Shown here: positions 27,201 to 39,200 of the stretch, in pieces | Position numbering within the stretch: the stretch's first letter is position 1 | How the letters are laid out: each line of letters begins with the position of its first letter | Assembly (NCBI GenBank): GCA_963969365.1 | Contig: OZ017747.1 | Span: 3,224,001-3,288,000, forward strand | Source: Asterochloris sp. CNOR1 | Taxonomy: Eukaryota; Chlorophyta; Trebouxiophyceae; Trebouxiales; Trebouxiaceae | Length of the DNA: 64,000 bases | Direction of reading: 5' to 3' | Position numbers and translations under genes: made by a program | The notes under the pieces: model-generated | Database searches by the model: none | What the model saw: the letters and a program-made list of their open reading frames with translations, nothing else | Told to the model about the DNA's origin: nothing

Positions 27201-28174
27201 CAGCTGAGAGGCGCTGCATCTCGGAAGTCTCCCCGGCGCCATGGCAGTTCCTCAGCCAGGGAGCTGCAGGGGACCCAGGCACAGAATGCTGAGATAGAGG
27301 GCCAGCTGCAGCGCGCCAAGGCTGCCAGGTATTGAAGTGGAGGTGTCAGAGGCCTGTTCACCAGTCTGCATGCAAACATCACAGGCTACATGCATTGTGG
27401 GGCCTTTGGTGTTTGCGCAGCTGCGTGTTTGGCCGCTCAGGCTCACATGGATCCCAGTCTGATGGCTGTGGGCATGTTTGACTGTGTCTGTTCACATCAT
27501 CGCTGCATGCTTGATGCCTCTGCAGGATGGCAGCCATAGCACGTGCCTCTGAGGCCCACAGGGCTGCGCAGGCGGCGGCTGACAAGCACCAGAGCGTGCG
27601 ACAGCAGCGTGTGGCTGGGCAGCTGAAGGACCTCATGGACCAGCTGGCCACTGTGGAGCGCCTGGCAGACGCTGTGGAGTGGGAGGCGCAGCGCTCGGCA
27701 GAGGTGAGGCCCTTTCGTGCCTCGACACCACCCCCTGTGTCAAATTGTGACGATGACAACCCAGGAGAGGCGACAGCAGCACCAAGTCAGATGCAGTTGC
27801 ACCACCCTGCTCAAGCCACAGCCATTGTCAGGGCTGACTGTGGCAGCCGCAAAGTCAGAGCCATTTGCAACAACATGCGCCTCGTGCTAAGGGTGTTGTC
27901 TGGGCATGGCTGAGTGGCAAGGTTGAGCGCAGCTGACGACTCAGGCACTGTTGATGGCAGTTAACCTATGTGATTGGGCTGGCCCAAAGGAGAGTGGGCA
28001 GTCCTGCTACTGTTGACGTGCTTGCAGGTGATGCGCCGCCTGGAGGCGCAGCAGTGCAGGGAGGACGCCATCATGCTGCAGAGCGCACTGGACAAGACTC
28101 GCATGCTCAGCAGGCAGCTGGACCAGCAGGAGATCAGTGTGCGAGAGATGCGCAATCGTGCCCAAGCAATATGA
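12201..28174 (+). CDS. Very large unrecognised protein with low-complexity body and IQ motif
   Basis: I do not recognise this gene. I treat it as one transcription unit because exons follow without a clear break. The likely start is ATG at 12,201 (MGPNPTNMWLLLSDATVQR), after an AT-rich leader. Exons to about 19.6 kb alternate hydrophobic strands with short loops (LAWLPDGSAVAAVDMWGNVA near 14.95 kb; PILLVSDGQQIAICRL near 15.5 kb), as in beta-propeller proteins, then become helical. From 20,412 come five long Ala/Pro/Gln/Ser-rich exons (to 21,431; 21,622-22,434; about 22,687-23,458; about 23,525-24,395; about 24,549-25,304), including a polyglutamine run at 22.16 kb. The C-terminus has an IQ calmodulin-binding motif (IQSIYRGHAVRR, about 26,090), a coiled coil (27.5-28.1 kb) and TGA at 28,172. 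A ciliary scaffold of the CPLANE1 type crossed my mind, without a motif to support it. It could be two genes. Confidence 0.5.
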
Positions 28175-28740
28175 TCTGCCACCAAAACCAGTATCAGGCA
28201 CCTGTGGCCAGCCTTCCCAACAACCATATCAACACTAGGCCGACACACTGTACCAGACATCCACATGTGCTTCTTTTGACCTGCCCTGCCTGCTCTGGAA
28301 CCAAGACTCTGAATCATTTTCTCGCTTTCCTCGAGTTCTCTGCAACGCTGTGATCCACAAAGCCGGTCAGGCGTCACTCCCAGCTGTCTGCTGCGTCAGC
28401 AGGGAAGCCCAGACCCACAGAGGAAGCCCAGGGGTGAGTTCGGGCCTGGCACCGACCAAGCCTCGCTGGTGTCCCCTACCCCTTCCACAGCCTGGCGCTT
28501 TGGCCATTCCTTGCACCACCTGAGGTGCCAAGCCCATGAGAGCCCCTACCTGAAGGCAAATTGGGCCATTTAAGGCTGAGTTTGTGTTTGATGGGTCATA
28601 AGCTTTGTCTCTGACTGCAGGCCATGCAGTGACAGCAGCAGCATGTCCTGCAGTGCTGCTGTAGCGCTCTGGCCTGTGAGATAGGTCCCAGACAACCAGG
28701 GGAGGTGCCCAGCGAGGGCACGTCCCCAGCCTCTCCCCCT
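28175..28740. other. Spacer between the large gene and the BET gene
   Basis: The stretch is about 565 bp and contains the presumed 3' UTR of the upstream gene and the promoter and 5' UTR of the BET gene. I see no credible exon, TATA box or repeat in it. Confidence 0.4.
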
Positions 28741-31700
28741 ATGAGCACACCCTCTGGCAACCAGCTGTCTGCCAATGCACTTCACAGTGCTGAAACAGGA
28801 GTAGGCGCCAGCGGAGAACACGCTGGCCAAGGGGACGTCCAGGAGCAGCAGCATCACAATGTCCGGCCCAGATCCCAACTTGGTGCAGGAGCAGTACCTG
28901 TCATGAGCCATGCCCCGCAGCACTACCAAGCCAGGGCGCCAGCAGACGCAGCTGCTGTTGGAGCCAGCAGGCCTGTGCCTGCTAGCGGCTCAAGTGCTGG
29001 AGGGCTGCCAGTCGGCGCATCGAAGGCCACAGCGCAGGGTGGGGCGGCAGGCGGGCCCACGGGCCTGGACAAGACAGCTGCTCAGCAGTCTGCGGCTGTG
29101 GCCAGCAGTGCGCTGCTGCAGCTGGCCTCGGCGCATCGGTCGAGGGCCAGTCCAAGGCCCAACGCTGCCTCTGCACCCACGGGGCCACCCCTGGACGGGC
29201 CCAGCAATGGGCAGAGCAAGATGCTGCCCCTGGCAGCCATCCTGCAGCGCAACAGCCAGCAGAATTGGGCGGCCGCCCAGCAGCAGCAGCAGCAGCAGCA
29301 GGCGGGGGCTCGACGCCCTCCCAGTCCGGCGCCCGCCCTTCAAAGGCCTGCCAGGCCCACCTCTGCCCACATGCGCATGCGCGACCAGCTGCCACAGGCG
29401 AGTCAGGTGCAGATGGGATTTTTCTTGCCTGACACCAGAGTCTGCAACTGCAAGCAATCTTGCCAGTGCGCTACATGCTTGCGTTCAGAAAGGTAGGCTC
29501 TATCTGCAGCCTGCGTGCTTCCTCGATGTCAGAGACCTGCTGTGAGCACTGCTGCCTGCAGTTACTATGCTTGCATGATGTCTGCAACTGCAGCAGTGCA
29601 GTGCTGGCCCTCAGAGAAAGATGCTATGTTGTAGGTCGTCCCTGCACGCGATGCCTACCTCTGCCTGTGTGCCAGCTTGCTGTCAACAGCAGCAGGCAGC
29701 CCTGTCAATGTGGCTTGCCTCCTGCTGCAGGTCGTTCAGCATGGGAGGCCTGCCTCTGCCTACGTGCAGCAGGTGCTGGGCTCGGTGGGCATGCCCCTGC
29801 CTCCCATCCAGCCACCTCTGCCAAGCAGCCAGCCGCAGGCACTGCAGGCACAGACTGTCCACACTCAGGCTCTGCAGCGCTTGGAGGCGGTTCAGCAGCA
29901 GCTGCAGCAGCGGCAGGCTGCGGCGGGGTTGGCCAAAGGGGGCCACACGTCTGGGGCTCCTCAGGTGCCTCGTGCTGCATTGTGGTTGCCTGCATGCATT
30001 GGCCTCCACTGACTTCCAGCCCAAGCTGTGCAGAGTTGATGTTCAAAGGACTGCTGCGGCAGGACGCCAACAGCATGGAACTCTCAGGCTGTGAGTGACT
30101 TGGCCTGCAGGCATCGTCTGGGCCAGCCCTGCTCATGAAGCAGAACCCATGGGGGGGCTCACAAGCGCAGATGGGGTGGCGGCCGGCCACCACGTCAGGT
30201 GCCGGGCTGCTCAATCAGAAGCCGGCATTGTCACGGGCGGGCACGTCCCCCATGTGGCCAGCCAGCGTTGGGCAATTGCAGGTGCGCCCACAGCGCTCGG
30301 CCGCAGCGGCAAATGGCAGGGTCGCGGCCATGAGCCCCCAGTCAGCTCACATTGGGCCGCCAGAGCAGCCTCTCCGGGCTGGCAGCCCCCCAAAGCAGCC
30401 TGCCCAGCCAGCTGAGCAGCCAGGCCCCGCCATTGTGGCAGGCAAGGGCCAGGCTCAGCCCCCGCAGCCGGCTGATTCTGCTCTGAAGGTGGAGAGTGTT
30501 CCACAGGCCTTCACTGCTGGCGGCACACAGGCACAGGCACCAGCTGGCCCAGCCAGCACCCCTGCTGCACGAGATCCTGTCTCTGCCGAGCTGCCAGCTG
30601 CTGTTCCGCCTGCTCTGCCAGCCAACACTGCCATAGAGCAGCCTGCTAGAGCACCTGATGAGTCGCCGGCGCTGGTCACGGCAGGGCCTGGGGCTGCGCC
30701 TGCCGAGCCTGTTGCGACCCAGGCAGAGGCCACCCTGAAGCAGGAGCAGGCAGCTGAGCAGCAGCAGGGGCCAGGCGTTGAGCCAACATATGGGCAGGAG
30801 GCAGCTGAGAAGGTGGACGCCGCTGACAGGGGTCCTGGCCCCATGGCGGTTGACGACTTGGTGCGCCAACGCCGGCGAGAGCGGCGGCAGCGGGAGCTGC
30901 AGGAGCAGCACAGGTGGGAATGCCAGAGAGCAACAGCTGAATGAGCATGCTGACTGAAGCATGGCTGTGCACCTCAGCCATCTGCTGGACCTTTCTTGTC
31001 CATCGAGCCGAACAGGACAGATGCTGCTGGGCAGTACTTTGGAACGTCAGCGCCCAGCCCACTCAGCAGCACTGGCGAGTGCTACAGCAGGCAGTTGCGC
31101 TACGGTCTGGCGCATGCTTCAAGTGGGGATGCACAGCCCACAGCAGGCTTTGGCACAGGAGGCGTGAGTTGGGCAAAGCCTCAAGCACAGCTTGGTGCCC
31201 AGCGTGAGCCGGGAGCTGCACGTTGCTTCCAACATCCTGCGACAGCGACGAGGCCCTGGTGCTTGCAGATGGCAGCTCAAGCGCAAGCTGGCGGACATCA
31301 GTGCAGATGTAGAGGTGCTGAACCACAAGGTGTCCCGCATCCGCTTTGACGCTGCCAGCGTGGCGGCCTGCGAGGAGGGACGCCCCTTCTCAGAGGCTGA
31401 GCTGCAGCAGCTGGCAGGCATGAAGCAGCGGCGCATGGCAGACCTGGCCTGGCGGCAGGGGACGGCGATTCTGCGCGCTGTCATGGCTCACAAGGTGCGG
31501 GCAGAGCGCCTGGCATTGCTTTGCTTGAGAAGGTAGATTCTGGCCAGTGTGGCCAGGCAGCGGCGAATGGCCATATGCAGTGGGCAGTTGGGGCCCCACA
31601 AGGTCAGAGGAGAGCGCCGTGCTTTGCTTCTGAGTAGTGTCATGCGGCCATGGCAAGGTCACAACTCCGACCTGTCCGCTCGTCAAGGGGGCTTCAAGCA

Positions 31701-34700
31701 CTGATGGACCATGCCTGGTGTGCGAGGGTGCCTGGCATTTGCTGTGGAATTTTTGTTGCTGGGCATTATCCACCAGGCTGGTGCACCAAGGCGAATGTCT
31801 GGCACCGCAATGCATTCGGCTTCACTGGAGGTTTTCATGTCTGTTGTGCTTGCTGATGTGAGCGGCAGCTACATAGGGCAAGGAAACTCCGGTATAGCTT
31901 GGTTGAGCAGCTTTCGTCAGCTCTGGCTGCAGCCAATGAGTCTGCCTGCAAGGTGGGGCAAGTGCCCTCCTAAAAGGAAAGGAGCCGTGCAATATGATAC
32001 AATATGGCAGTGCAGCACAAGTGGCTCATGTGGGAGCCTCTGACACCTTTGAGTTGCTGCAGTCCATCTGAACTGCTGGTCTGTTGTTGTGCTGCAGTGG
32101 GCCTTCCCCTTCAATATGGCAGTGGACACACTGCGTTTTCCGACCTACAGAAGCGTGGTGGAGCAACCCATGGATTTTGGCACAATCAAGAGCCGCTTGG
32201 ATCATGGTCAGCTATGCCTTCATCTGCTGGCTGAGAGCCGGGCAGTCCGTGACTGCATGTCCCAAGGTGCACAGCTGAAGAGGGACACCCTCCTGTTGCT
32301 TTTCGATCACGAGAGTTTAGACTCCTCACATGTCCTTGGCCAGAGCCCACAAGCAAACCCTTGCCGCATCCTGCAGGTCACTACTCTGAGCCTTCTCAGT
32401 TTGAAACAGACATGCGGCTGGTCTTTGACAACGCTCGGAAGTTCAATCCTGCTGGCACAGATGTGTTCGTCATGGCTGGTGATGTCGAGGTGAGCACCCT
32501 CATCTTGACTACGTTGCCAGAGCGTTTTCGTGCAAGCTTCTCCCTGCCCGCCATGCACAAGGCATTCCATAACATGTATCCAGGCAGTTGACTAAAACTC
32601 CTCAGGATTGACGAAGTAGCAATGCACATGGCAGTGGGTCTTTTCGCCTGGGTTGAGGCCTCGTGCGCTCTCTCAATACAGCAGTTACCTCTTGCCCTCG
32701 CCCTGCAGCCTGCCCAAGCTTCTGGCAGCATTCGTCGCAGCTCAACTCTGCCCTGCAGGCCAAGTTTGAGGAGCGGTGGCAGGCACTGATGGCTCCCCGG
32801 CTGGCTGAGGAGGAGCTGGCTGCACGGGGGGATGAGGGGCAAGTCTTGCACAAGCGCATGGAGGCACATCAGGTAAGAACAGCTGCTCCTGGGGCTGCCC
32901 TTTGATCCGGCTTGTGTTCCATGCCAGTTGGTGTGCAAGGCATGCATTCTCGCTCCCTCCATGGGTTGCTATGCGCTGCACCATGGGATGTCAGCAGTAC
33001 ATGCAGCGGCCGTCAGGCTTTACTCAGCGCTGTTCAGTGGCTACAGCACTCGTCACTGCACCAGCTTGGCCAGTCAGTGCAGAGCATGCCTCCCTGCAGG
33101 CCCGTCCATTGGATATAAATGCCCTGCATGACTGGCATCTCTCTGCAAACTGAGAGACTGATGTCCCAGCATTGCAGGTGAATGCCATGTGCCTTCCCTG
33201 TGTGGTAGCAGACCTGCAACAGCTTGGCTCAAAGCTTACTCCACCATGCATGTCACCATCTTACATGTCAATCAACAGCAGTGTCCCTGCAGAGTTGGCC
33301 AGCAGGGACAACATGAGGCAGTGCCAGAAAGGGTGGCCCTTTCTGGTGGCCAGTAGACCCAAGACCAAGCTGACTGCCTGTAGGTCACTTGGGCCTGCAG
33401 GCCAAGGGGGCTGAGGACCTGGAGCGTGCAGCATGCCATGCCTTCTTGCACAACAGTCCACCACATGCTCCCTTCTCATAGTCCAAATACCAGCAGTCTG
33501 CAGCACAAGCCACAGAAGTTCAACTGCCTGCAGGTGAAGGCGGTGGAGGACCTGGAGCGCCACCGACTGCACCTGCTGCACTATTTTGAGGACTTGCACC
33601 TGCGCATTGGGGACGCCAAGAGCCTGGCAGCCGCTGCCTGCAAGTCAGTGGGGCGGCGAGATAAAGTGAGCGCCCTAGGCTTGGCACACCCCCTCCCCCC
33701 CCCCCCCCCCAACCCCCCCACCTCCCACTGCTGTGGTGCTGGGCAGCCTGTGCATTTGAGGCAGACTGCATCCGCTGTGCAGGCACCTTGCACCTTACAT
33801 GCTACATTTCTATGTGCATGTGTGCCTGTGTTGTCGATCATAGTCCATCCCCTGCCAGCACCTGGTTTAACCTGACATTTTACTGTGTCTCCAAGCTGTG
33901 CCTGTGCCACCAGGAGTCTGCAAGCAGAACATACTGCCATACACCACTCGCCATGACGTCCTGCGCCCTGCAGCCTGCCGGCTGCCCTCCTCGCAATTGC
34001 TGCTGTTGACAGAGCCATTGCACCCTGCCAAATGTCCACCCTGGAAAGCTGTATCGCCTGCAGGCTTTGCTTGGACCATAAGGAGTCTGCACCCAGCGAG
34101 CAATGCCCTGCCAGCACTCGCACCCTGCACATTGCCGAACATGCCACTCTCTGCTCCTGCAGCCTGCTTGCTGCCATCCTTGCAATTAGTGCTTGAGACA
34201 GAGCATTTCATTCTGTACACTGCCTGGCAGCCACCAGCATGCCACTCTTCCTCTCTGCAGGCTTGCCTGGAACCCTTGCCCTGCCAGCACCAGCACTCTG
34301 CACTCTGCACTTGGCCAAGCTGCCAATTCCGGCCCCTGCAGGCCCGCCTGGCGGACGACCTTCGCCGTCTGACCCCCGACCAGTTTGAGTGGGCCCTGTC
34401 CATTGTGACGGTGCGCTACCCGGGGCTGCCCACAGGGCCGGGGGAGCTGCTTGAGTTTGACATCTCCAAGCTGGACTCCCTCACCCTGCGCCAGCTGATG
34501 GACTTTGTAGCGGCCTGCCAGGCGCACGCCAAGGTGAGGGGGGGCCTTCTCAACATGTCTGCCAACCTCTGCCAGGGCAGCTTGCTTGTGTGTGCTGTCT
34601 GCTACCTCCCAGCCTCAAGGCAACGTCTGGACAAGGGCTTTCTTGCTCATGCCACCGGAAGTGTTGGTTCAGATGGGTGTGAGCCGCAGCACTACCAAGC

Positions 34701-35565
34701 CAGGCGGCCAGGCAGCATTACCAGGGTTGGGCAGAGGCTGAGGAGGCTGCCCTGTGGTGTGCAGGCCTGCTGCAGCCACATCGACAGCTCCCAGAGCGCT
34801 GGCAGCCTGCTGGTGTGGCCCTGCAACCCTGTGGGAGTGGGCTCTCGCAACCTCAAGCCCCGAGCACGCAAGCGCCAGAAGGCCACGTCTGCAGCTGAGC
34901 CTGGCAACCTGGGTGAGCAGGGGCAGGCCGGGGAGGGAGGCGCCCAGCAGCAGCAGCAGCAAGGCGTTAGCTGTGCTGGAGGCTCTGGGTCTGAAAGCCC
35001 TGCTACAGGGAGGTGGGAAGTGCCACAGTCCCCCGCTGCAGCCGCGCAGGTGCAGGCAGGCTCCCCCCAGATGCCCTCTGCAGCTGGAGCAGGCGAGGCT
35101 GCAGCAGACCTGCATGGGCGTGAGGGTGGCAGCAGCCCTGCCGGCGAGCCGCAGGGCGCAGGGGGCTCGCTGTGGGGGGCTGCAAGTCGTGAGGGCTGTC
35201 AGCCTGGCAGGCTCTTGCTGAAGCCCCCTCTGCCGCCTGCTGCTGGGGCGTCACAGCACCGGCTTGCACAGATGTCGCGCCCAGGCTCTGCCGAGGCGGC
35301 ACCTTCCAGCATAGTTGGAGGTGGGCCATCTGACTCATTCTTGGGTCTGCCATATTCAGCCTCTGTATGGCGGCAAGCCTGCCCTGTTTCGCAGCTTTGC
35401 TGATGAGCAGCTGGTGACGTGCCCCAATTCAGCTGACTCTTTCCCCCCTCACCTGCAGGCCTCGTGCATTCTTTAGCATCCCAGATCAGCCAGTCCAGTC
35501 AAAGCAAAGCTGCAGCTGTCGCACTGGGTGTCTGTACAGGTGACGCTCCTAGTTCTGTCAGCTAG
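28741..35565 (+). CDS. GTE: BET/GTE-type bromodomain transcription regulator
   Basis: Family knowledge: one bromodomain plus a NET (extraterminal) domain is the plant GTE form of BET proteins, which bind acetylated histones in the nucleus. The N-terminal half (28,741-30,910) is Ala/Pro/Gln-rich with a CAG run at 29.28 kb, ending in a basic RQRRRERRQRELQEQ stretch. A coiled segment follows (about 31,268-31,494). The bromodomain spans exons 32,098-32,206 (YRSVVEQPMDFGTIKSRL), 32,376-32,490 (ending MAGDVE) and 32,760-32,872. The acetyl-lysine-binding Asn lies in NARKFNP, with Phe where Tyr is usual. A linker exon is 33,534-33,667. The NET domain is 34,342-34,533 (LTPDQFEWALSIV, LLEFDISKLDSLTLRQLMDF). 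The tail from 34.77 kb is basic, then Gln/Ser/Gly-rich. ATG 28,741 is the first good start. The 3' end is uncertain: TGA at 35,403 without splicing, or TAG at 35,565 with one more exon. Confidence 0.85.
31479..31670 (+). repeat. Ghost donors downstream of the BET coiled-coil exon
   Basis: The real exon ends at 31,494 (GTCATGGCTCACAAG, then GTGCGG). A copy at about 31,587-31,637 keeps CCACAAGGT with GAGAGCGCC and GCTTTGCTTC. A further copy at about 31,638-31,670 keeps GTCATG, GGCAAGGTCAC. Both are intronic and carry GT at the position matching the donor. Confidence 0.65.
33391..33570 (+). repeat. Ghost acceptor upstream of the BET linker exon
   Basis: The true boundary reads CTGCCTGCAG then GTGAAGGCGGTGGAGGACCTGGAGCG (exon from 33,534). 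The segment from 33,391 reads GGGCCTGCAG then GCCAAGGGGGCTGAGGACCTGGAGCG, 133 nt upstream. About 35 nt match with few changes, and the acceptor is intact. Confidence 0.8.
33691..33722 (+). repeat. Poly-C tract in a BET intron
   Basis: A run of about 30 bases that is almost entirely cytosine, broken by one T and then AA, lies 25 nt downstream of a donor. It is the longest homopolymer-like stretch in the window. Its exact length should be treated with caution in any assembly. Confidence 0.8.
33963..34342 (+). repeat. Five-copy acceptor array before the NET-domain exon
   Basis: CTGCAG followed by a CCTGC or GCTTG-type segment recurs with CAG ending at 33,973, 34,063, 34,162, 34,260 and 34,341, at steps of 90, 99, 98 and 81 nt. 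The last is the true acceptor of the NET exon (34,342). Copies 1 and 3 are especially alike (CTGCAGCCTGC, CTGCC, TTGCAATT, GACAGAGCATT). Copies 2 and 4 share GCAGGCTT and CCCTGCCAGCAC. This suggests a two-unit block was duplicated again. Confidence 0.75.
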
Positions 35566-36231
35566 GCCACTGCCAGCCATCCAATCCCTTACCCCTCATA
35601 TGTATCTGCTGCAGAACCTGAGGAAGCCAGGCAGGCAGCTGCCTGCGCATCTGCTGTGCCATAGACATCCAAGCAGTGCAGCTGCTGCACCAAATGAGTG
35701 ACCACAAATTGAGCGCTGGGTGCCCTCCACATTGACTTTTCATCTTTACCTGCATCACCCTTCTGAACAGCTTCCTGAATGCGTCACAATTCAGCAACCT
35801 CAGTGCAATGAGCAGCAGTTACAATGACGCAGTGCTAAAAAGAAAAAGGCTTGTGAGCAGCTAGGCAGCGAATGGGTGCTAGCTCGCCAGAAGTGCAACC
35901 AAATGACTGTATGCAAAGCTTGGTTGATCAGAGATGACTTCGGCAATGTGGTTCGGGGGACAGCAAGAAAGGGCTCTAGAAGTGAACTCGCAGAAGGCGG
36001 GGGTGCAAAGCTATGGGCTGGACTCTTGAGGGCACTTCAGTTGTAATCATCGCCCTGGCTGCCACGTGTCGTCAGGCCAGCCTTGTCTTTGTTGCGCATG
36101 CCCTGCACCACCAGAAAAGCAGAGTTGCAGCTGAGTGTGGGAGGTCTTTGCTGTCAACTCAACACTGCCCTGCAGCATTCAGACAAGCGGAGGGTCACCC
36201 GGAGTGGTCACACCTCTTCAGTCAACCCATT
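35566..36231. other. Convergent spacer between BET and septin genes
   Basis: About 670 bp between converging stop codons. It contains both 3' UTRs and, at 36,081-36,110, a copy of the septin stop-codon region. Nothing else coding is evident. Confidence 0.4.
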
Positions 36232-36262
36232 CTAGTCCTTGTTGCGCATGCCCTGCAGCAGG
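36081..36262 (-). repeat. Copy of the septin stop-codon region in its 3' flank
   Basis: TTGTTGCGCATGCCCTGCA occurs at 36,089 and again at 36,239, 150 nt apart, with related flanks. The second spans the end of the septin CDS (stop TAG at 36,234-36,232). The copy lies downstream of the gene. Confidence 0.65.
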
Positions 36263-39200
36263 CAACGCACAGGGTCACCAAAGCAGTATATGGTGGACCT
36301 GAGGCTTGTAGCACTGGACCAGTCAGCAACTTTGACATGGTAGCAGCAGGACCACACTTTGGGCGGCACGGCGCTCTGACAGCGCTTTGTGGCAGACAAA
36401 GCGGGACCGGTGCTTGCCTGGAAATAGCGAGAGAGGGCCTTCTTGGGGACATGTCCCTGCCGGTCGCCGCTGTGAGAGTCCTCTGATGTGTCAGTCCGGG
36501 TGTCAGGGTAGCGTGGAGTGGCGGGGACTGGGGGGTTGCCGTTGTATCCTGAGCTGCCGTTCGGCACAGGGCTGGCGTGCGTGCTCTGAGGGTAGGACTG
36601 CTGGCTGCCAACGCTTGCATAGCTGGCATTAGTGTTCATGATACCACCTTCAGCAGGGGAAAGGGCATCAGTACTTGGCTGGCGCACAAAGTGTGATATA
36701 AGCACCGCTTTCGTGGAGAGCAGCACATCTAAAGGCCGGGCAGATGATTGTGATGTCAAGCATGGACAGGCAGTGCAGCGCTGTCTGGCAGTGATGGTTG
36801 CAAGACAGCACATCTAGGCCTTTGCTGCACTGAACAGGTGCCATGCACTCCTACATCACAGGCAAAGGATTCATGACTAAGCGATGCAGTGCAGGAAATG
36901 GCAGCTCGAGAGACGGTGGCGGCTTCACCTCCAGGCTGCTGGCTGCCAGCACGCTGTGGGCCGCCGTAGGTCCCGCTGGGCTGGCTCTGGACGCCAGGGG
37001 ACGCAAACGCCGACTGGCTGCTGGGGGGCAGGGCGGGGGAAGTGTTGCTGTTGTTGGCCTGGAAGCTGTCGCGGAAGTAAACATAGCGACGCTTCTTCTC
37101 ATCGCGCAGTGCGTGGAAGCCATACTCCAGCACTGTCTTCCTGCAGGGGCAGGCAGGGCCAGCAAGTCAGAAGGGGCCTGTCCACACAGGAAGCTGGACA
37201 GCGCTATATGCTGATGCTACAGCTGCTCTGTCGCTGTAAACCCTCAAGGAGCCTGAGTTTTGGTGAAAAAGGGGGCAAGCAGCCTTTGCCCAAAGCAAGG
37301 CAGGCAATGCCTGCTGTTAATGCACAAATGTGCACCATCCTGCTCTGCAGCAGCTACAACCACTGCACTTCGAGAAGCGAACTACGGAGAGGTTCAGGAA
37401 GAACAAGTGACGCTGTCCACCACATGCCCTTCCACGTCAGGAAATGGAGCACTCTGCAGAAGCTCACCTGAAAAAGTAGGCGTCCGAGTGCTCCTTCAAG
37501 AGGGGCATGCATGTGCCCCAGCTGTAGTGCCTGACAGGGCACAGCTGGTCCTCTACCATCTCCATTGTGTTGCTGGCCATGATGGCAAAGGGAGGGGCCA
37601 ACCCTAGCGCCTCGGCCGCCACCATCACCTCGTCAGGAAACTTGAAGATCTCAATGGGACCAGAGTAGTCTGTAGGGCAAGCACAGCCAGACTGAGCGTG
37701 CAGGAGTGGTCCGCAGGGAGACTGCAGGCATCTGCAGACACTGAAGATGTCGACAGGGCAAAAGTGATCTGCAGGGCAGGCACAGCAACCATCGGCACAC
37801 ACATGGTTTGCAGGGGGCAGCGGAGCAGTGTGGGCACGGCACCGTGATGTAGCTGAAGTGGTCAGCACTGCGGAGAGAAGGCCCTTCGACGACGGGTTGG
37901 TTTTGAAGTCGTGAAGGGGCACAGCTGGGGGGAAGGGAGGGGGTGTGAGGGCGTGGCAGCCCTCATCTTCTGATGGAAGCATCTTAATTGTGCCACATCA
38001 AGTTGCTAATGCTGGTGAACAATCGTGGCATTTGTTCTGGTCACGCTGGCCGCTCAAGGTGACTAGGTCAAGGAGAATGGGAGGCTCATCCCTCAACTGG
38101 GCCGCCGCTGCTTCCTGCCTGCCCCAGCACCCAGATCCCTAATTGGGCTCAACCCCCATAGGTCATGGAATACAGGCAGTGTGCAAGCCAGCTGCACTTA
38201 CTGGACAAGGCCTGTGCAGGCCGCTGCACATAGTCTGCATGCATATGTTGAGCCTCACCCAGCCAGCGGCACTCACTGGGCAGGCTTGGGTTCTTGAGGG
38301 CATTGATGATGCGCTCACGGAACTCCTCACGCTCCTCTGATGTCATGCAGTCCGCCTTGGCAATGATGGGGATCACAGGCACCTCTGCAGGCACACTCAG
38401 CAGGTGAGAGGCCTGAGCAACAAGTCACCTCAAGCACACAACGTGGGGTCTGCATGACTGAGCAGCAGCAGCCGCGCTGCATGCTTCAATACTACAGCAA
38501 CGATAGCATTGTTGACACACCTGTAGGCATGCAAGGGCACGTGAGGAAGATTAGCTGTTGAGAAGACAGCCCACCGCAGCTCAAACAGAACCCCGCAAAA
38601 GCAACCCTCAGCAGCCTAACAAACAGCACTCCACAGGAAGCTGAGTAGGTGCCAAGCTTCAGCAGCAGCATGGACCCAGCATGGCACAGCCTGTGTCAGA
38701 CTTTGCAGCAAACAGCCAGCACCAAAGATTCAGGAAACACGCAGAACAGGCAGCCAAGCACACTTGCTGGCGTGGCTGCTGTAGCCTGGCACCAGTCGCA
38801 GTGAACTGCAGTCCAACAGCCAGCAGAGGCCCTGCCACACCCACGGCTGTGCCACACAACCAAGATCACTCACTAGATCCCTCGTAGAGAGATGGCTGCC
38901 CAGTACCAAGACCAGAACTCCCATCTACACAACTGCTGGGCCCTGCATCTTGAGGTCCTGAGCTGGGCTAAAGGACTCACAATCTGGGCAACACAGACGT
39001 CCCAATACTGCACTCAACAGTCATTAACCCTGCCTGATGGCTTCTAGCCGCGGACACAACCCACCTGCGCTGATGGCGGCCATGAACTTGAGGTCCACCG
39101 GCTTCAGCTGGTGGGGCGAGATAAAGTAGAGGCAGCAGTCAAACATGTGCTTGAACTCCAGCTCGTCTAGCAGGATGCCCTGCGTCTCCAGGCACTGCCG

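Noticed and set aside
28705-28740. Upstream start for the BET protein
   Set aside because: The frame opens with GTG, not ATG; ATG at 28,741 is preferred.
33963-34342. CRISPR-like regular spacing of similar segments
   Set aside because: Units are diverged, abut each other without unique spacers, end at a real splice acceptor, and the genome is eukaryotic.
37840-37924. An extra septin exon between exons 6 and 7
   Set aside because: No donor keeps phase, whereas joining exon 6 to exon 7 directly gives a CDS divisible by three and a septin-like sequence.
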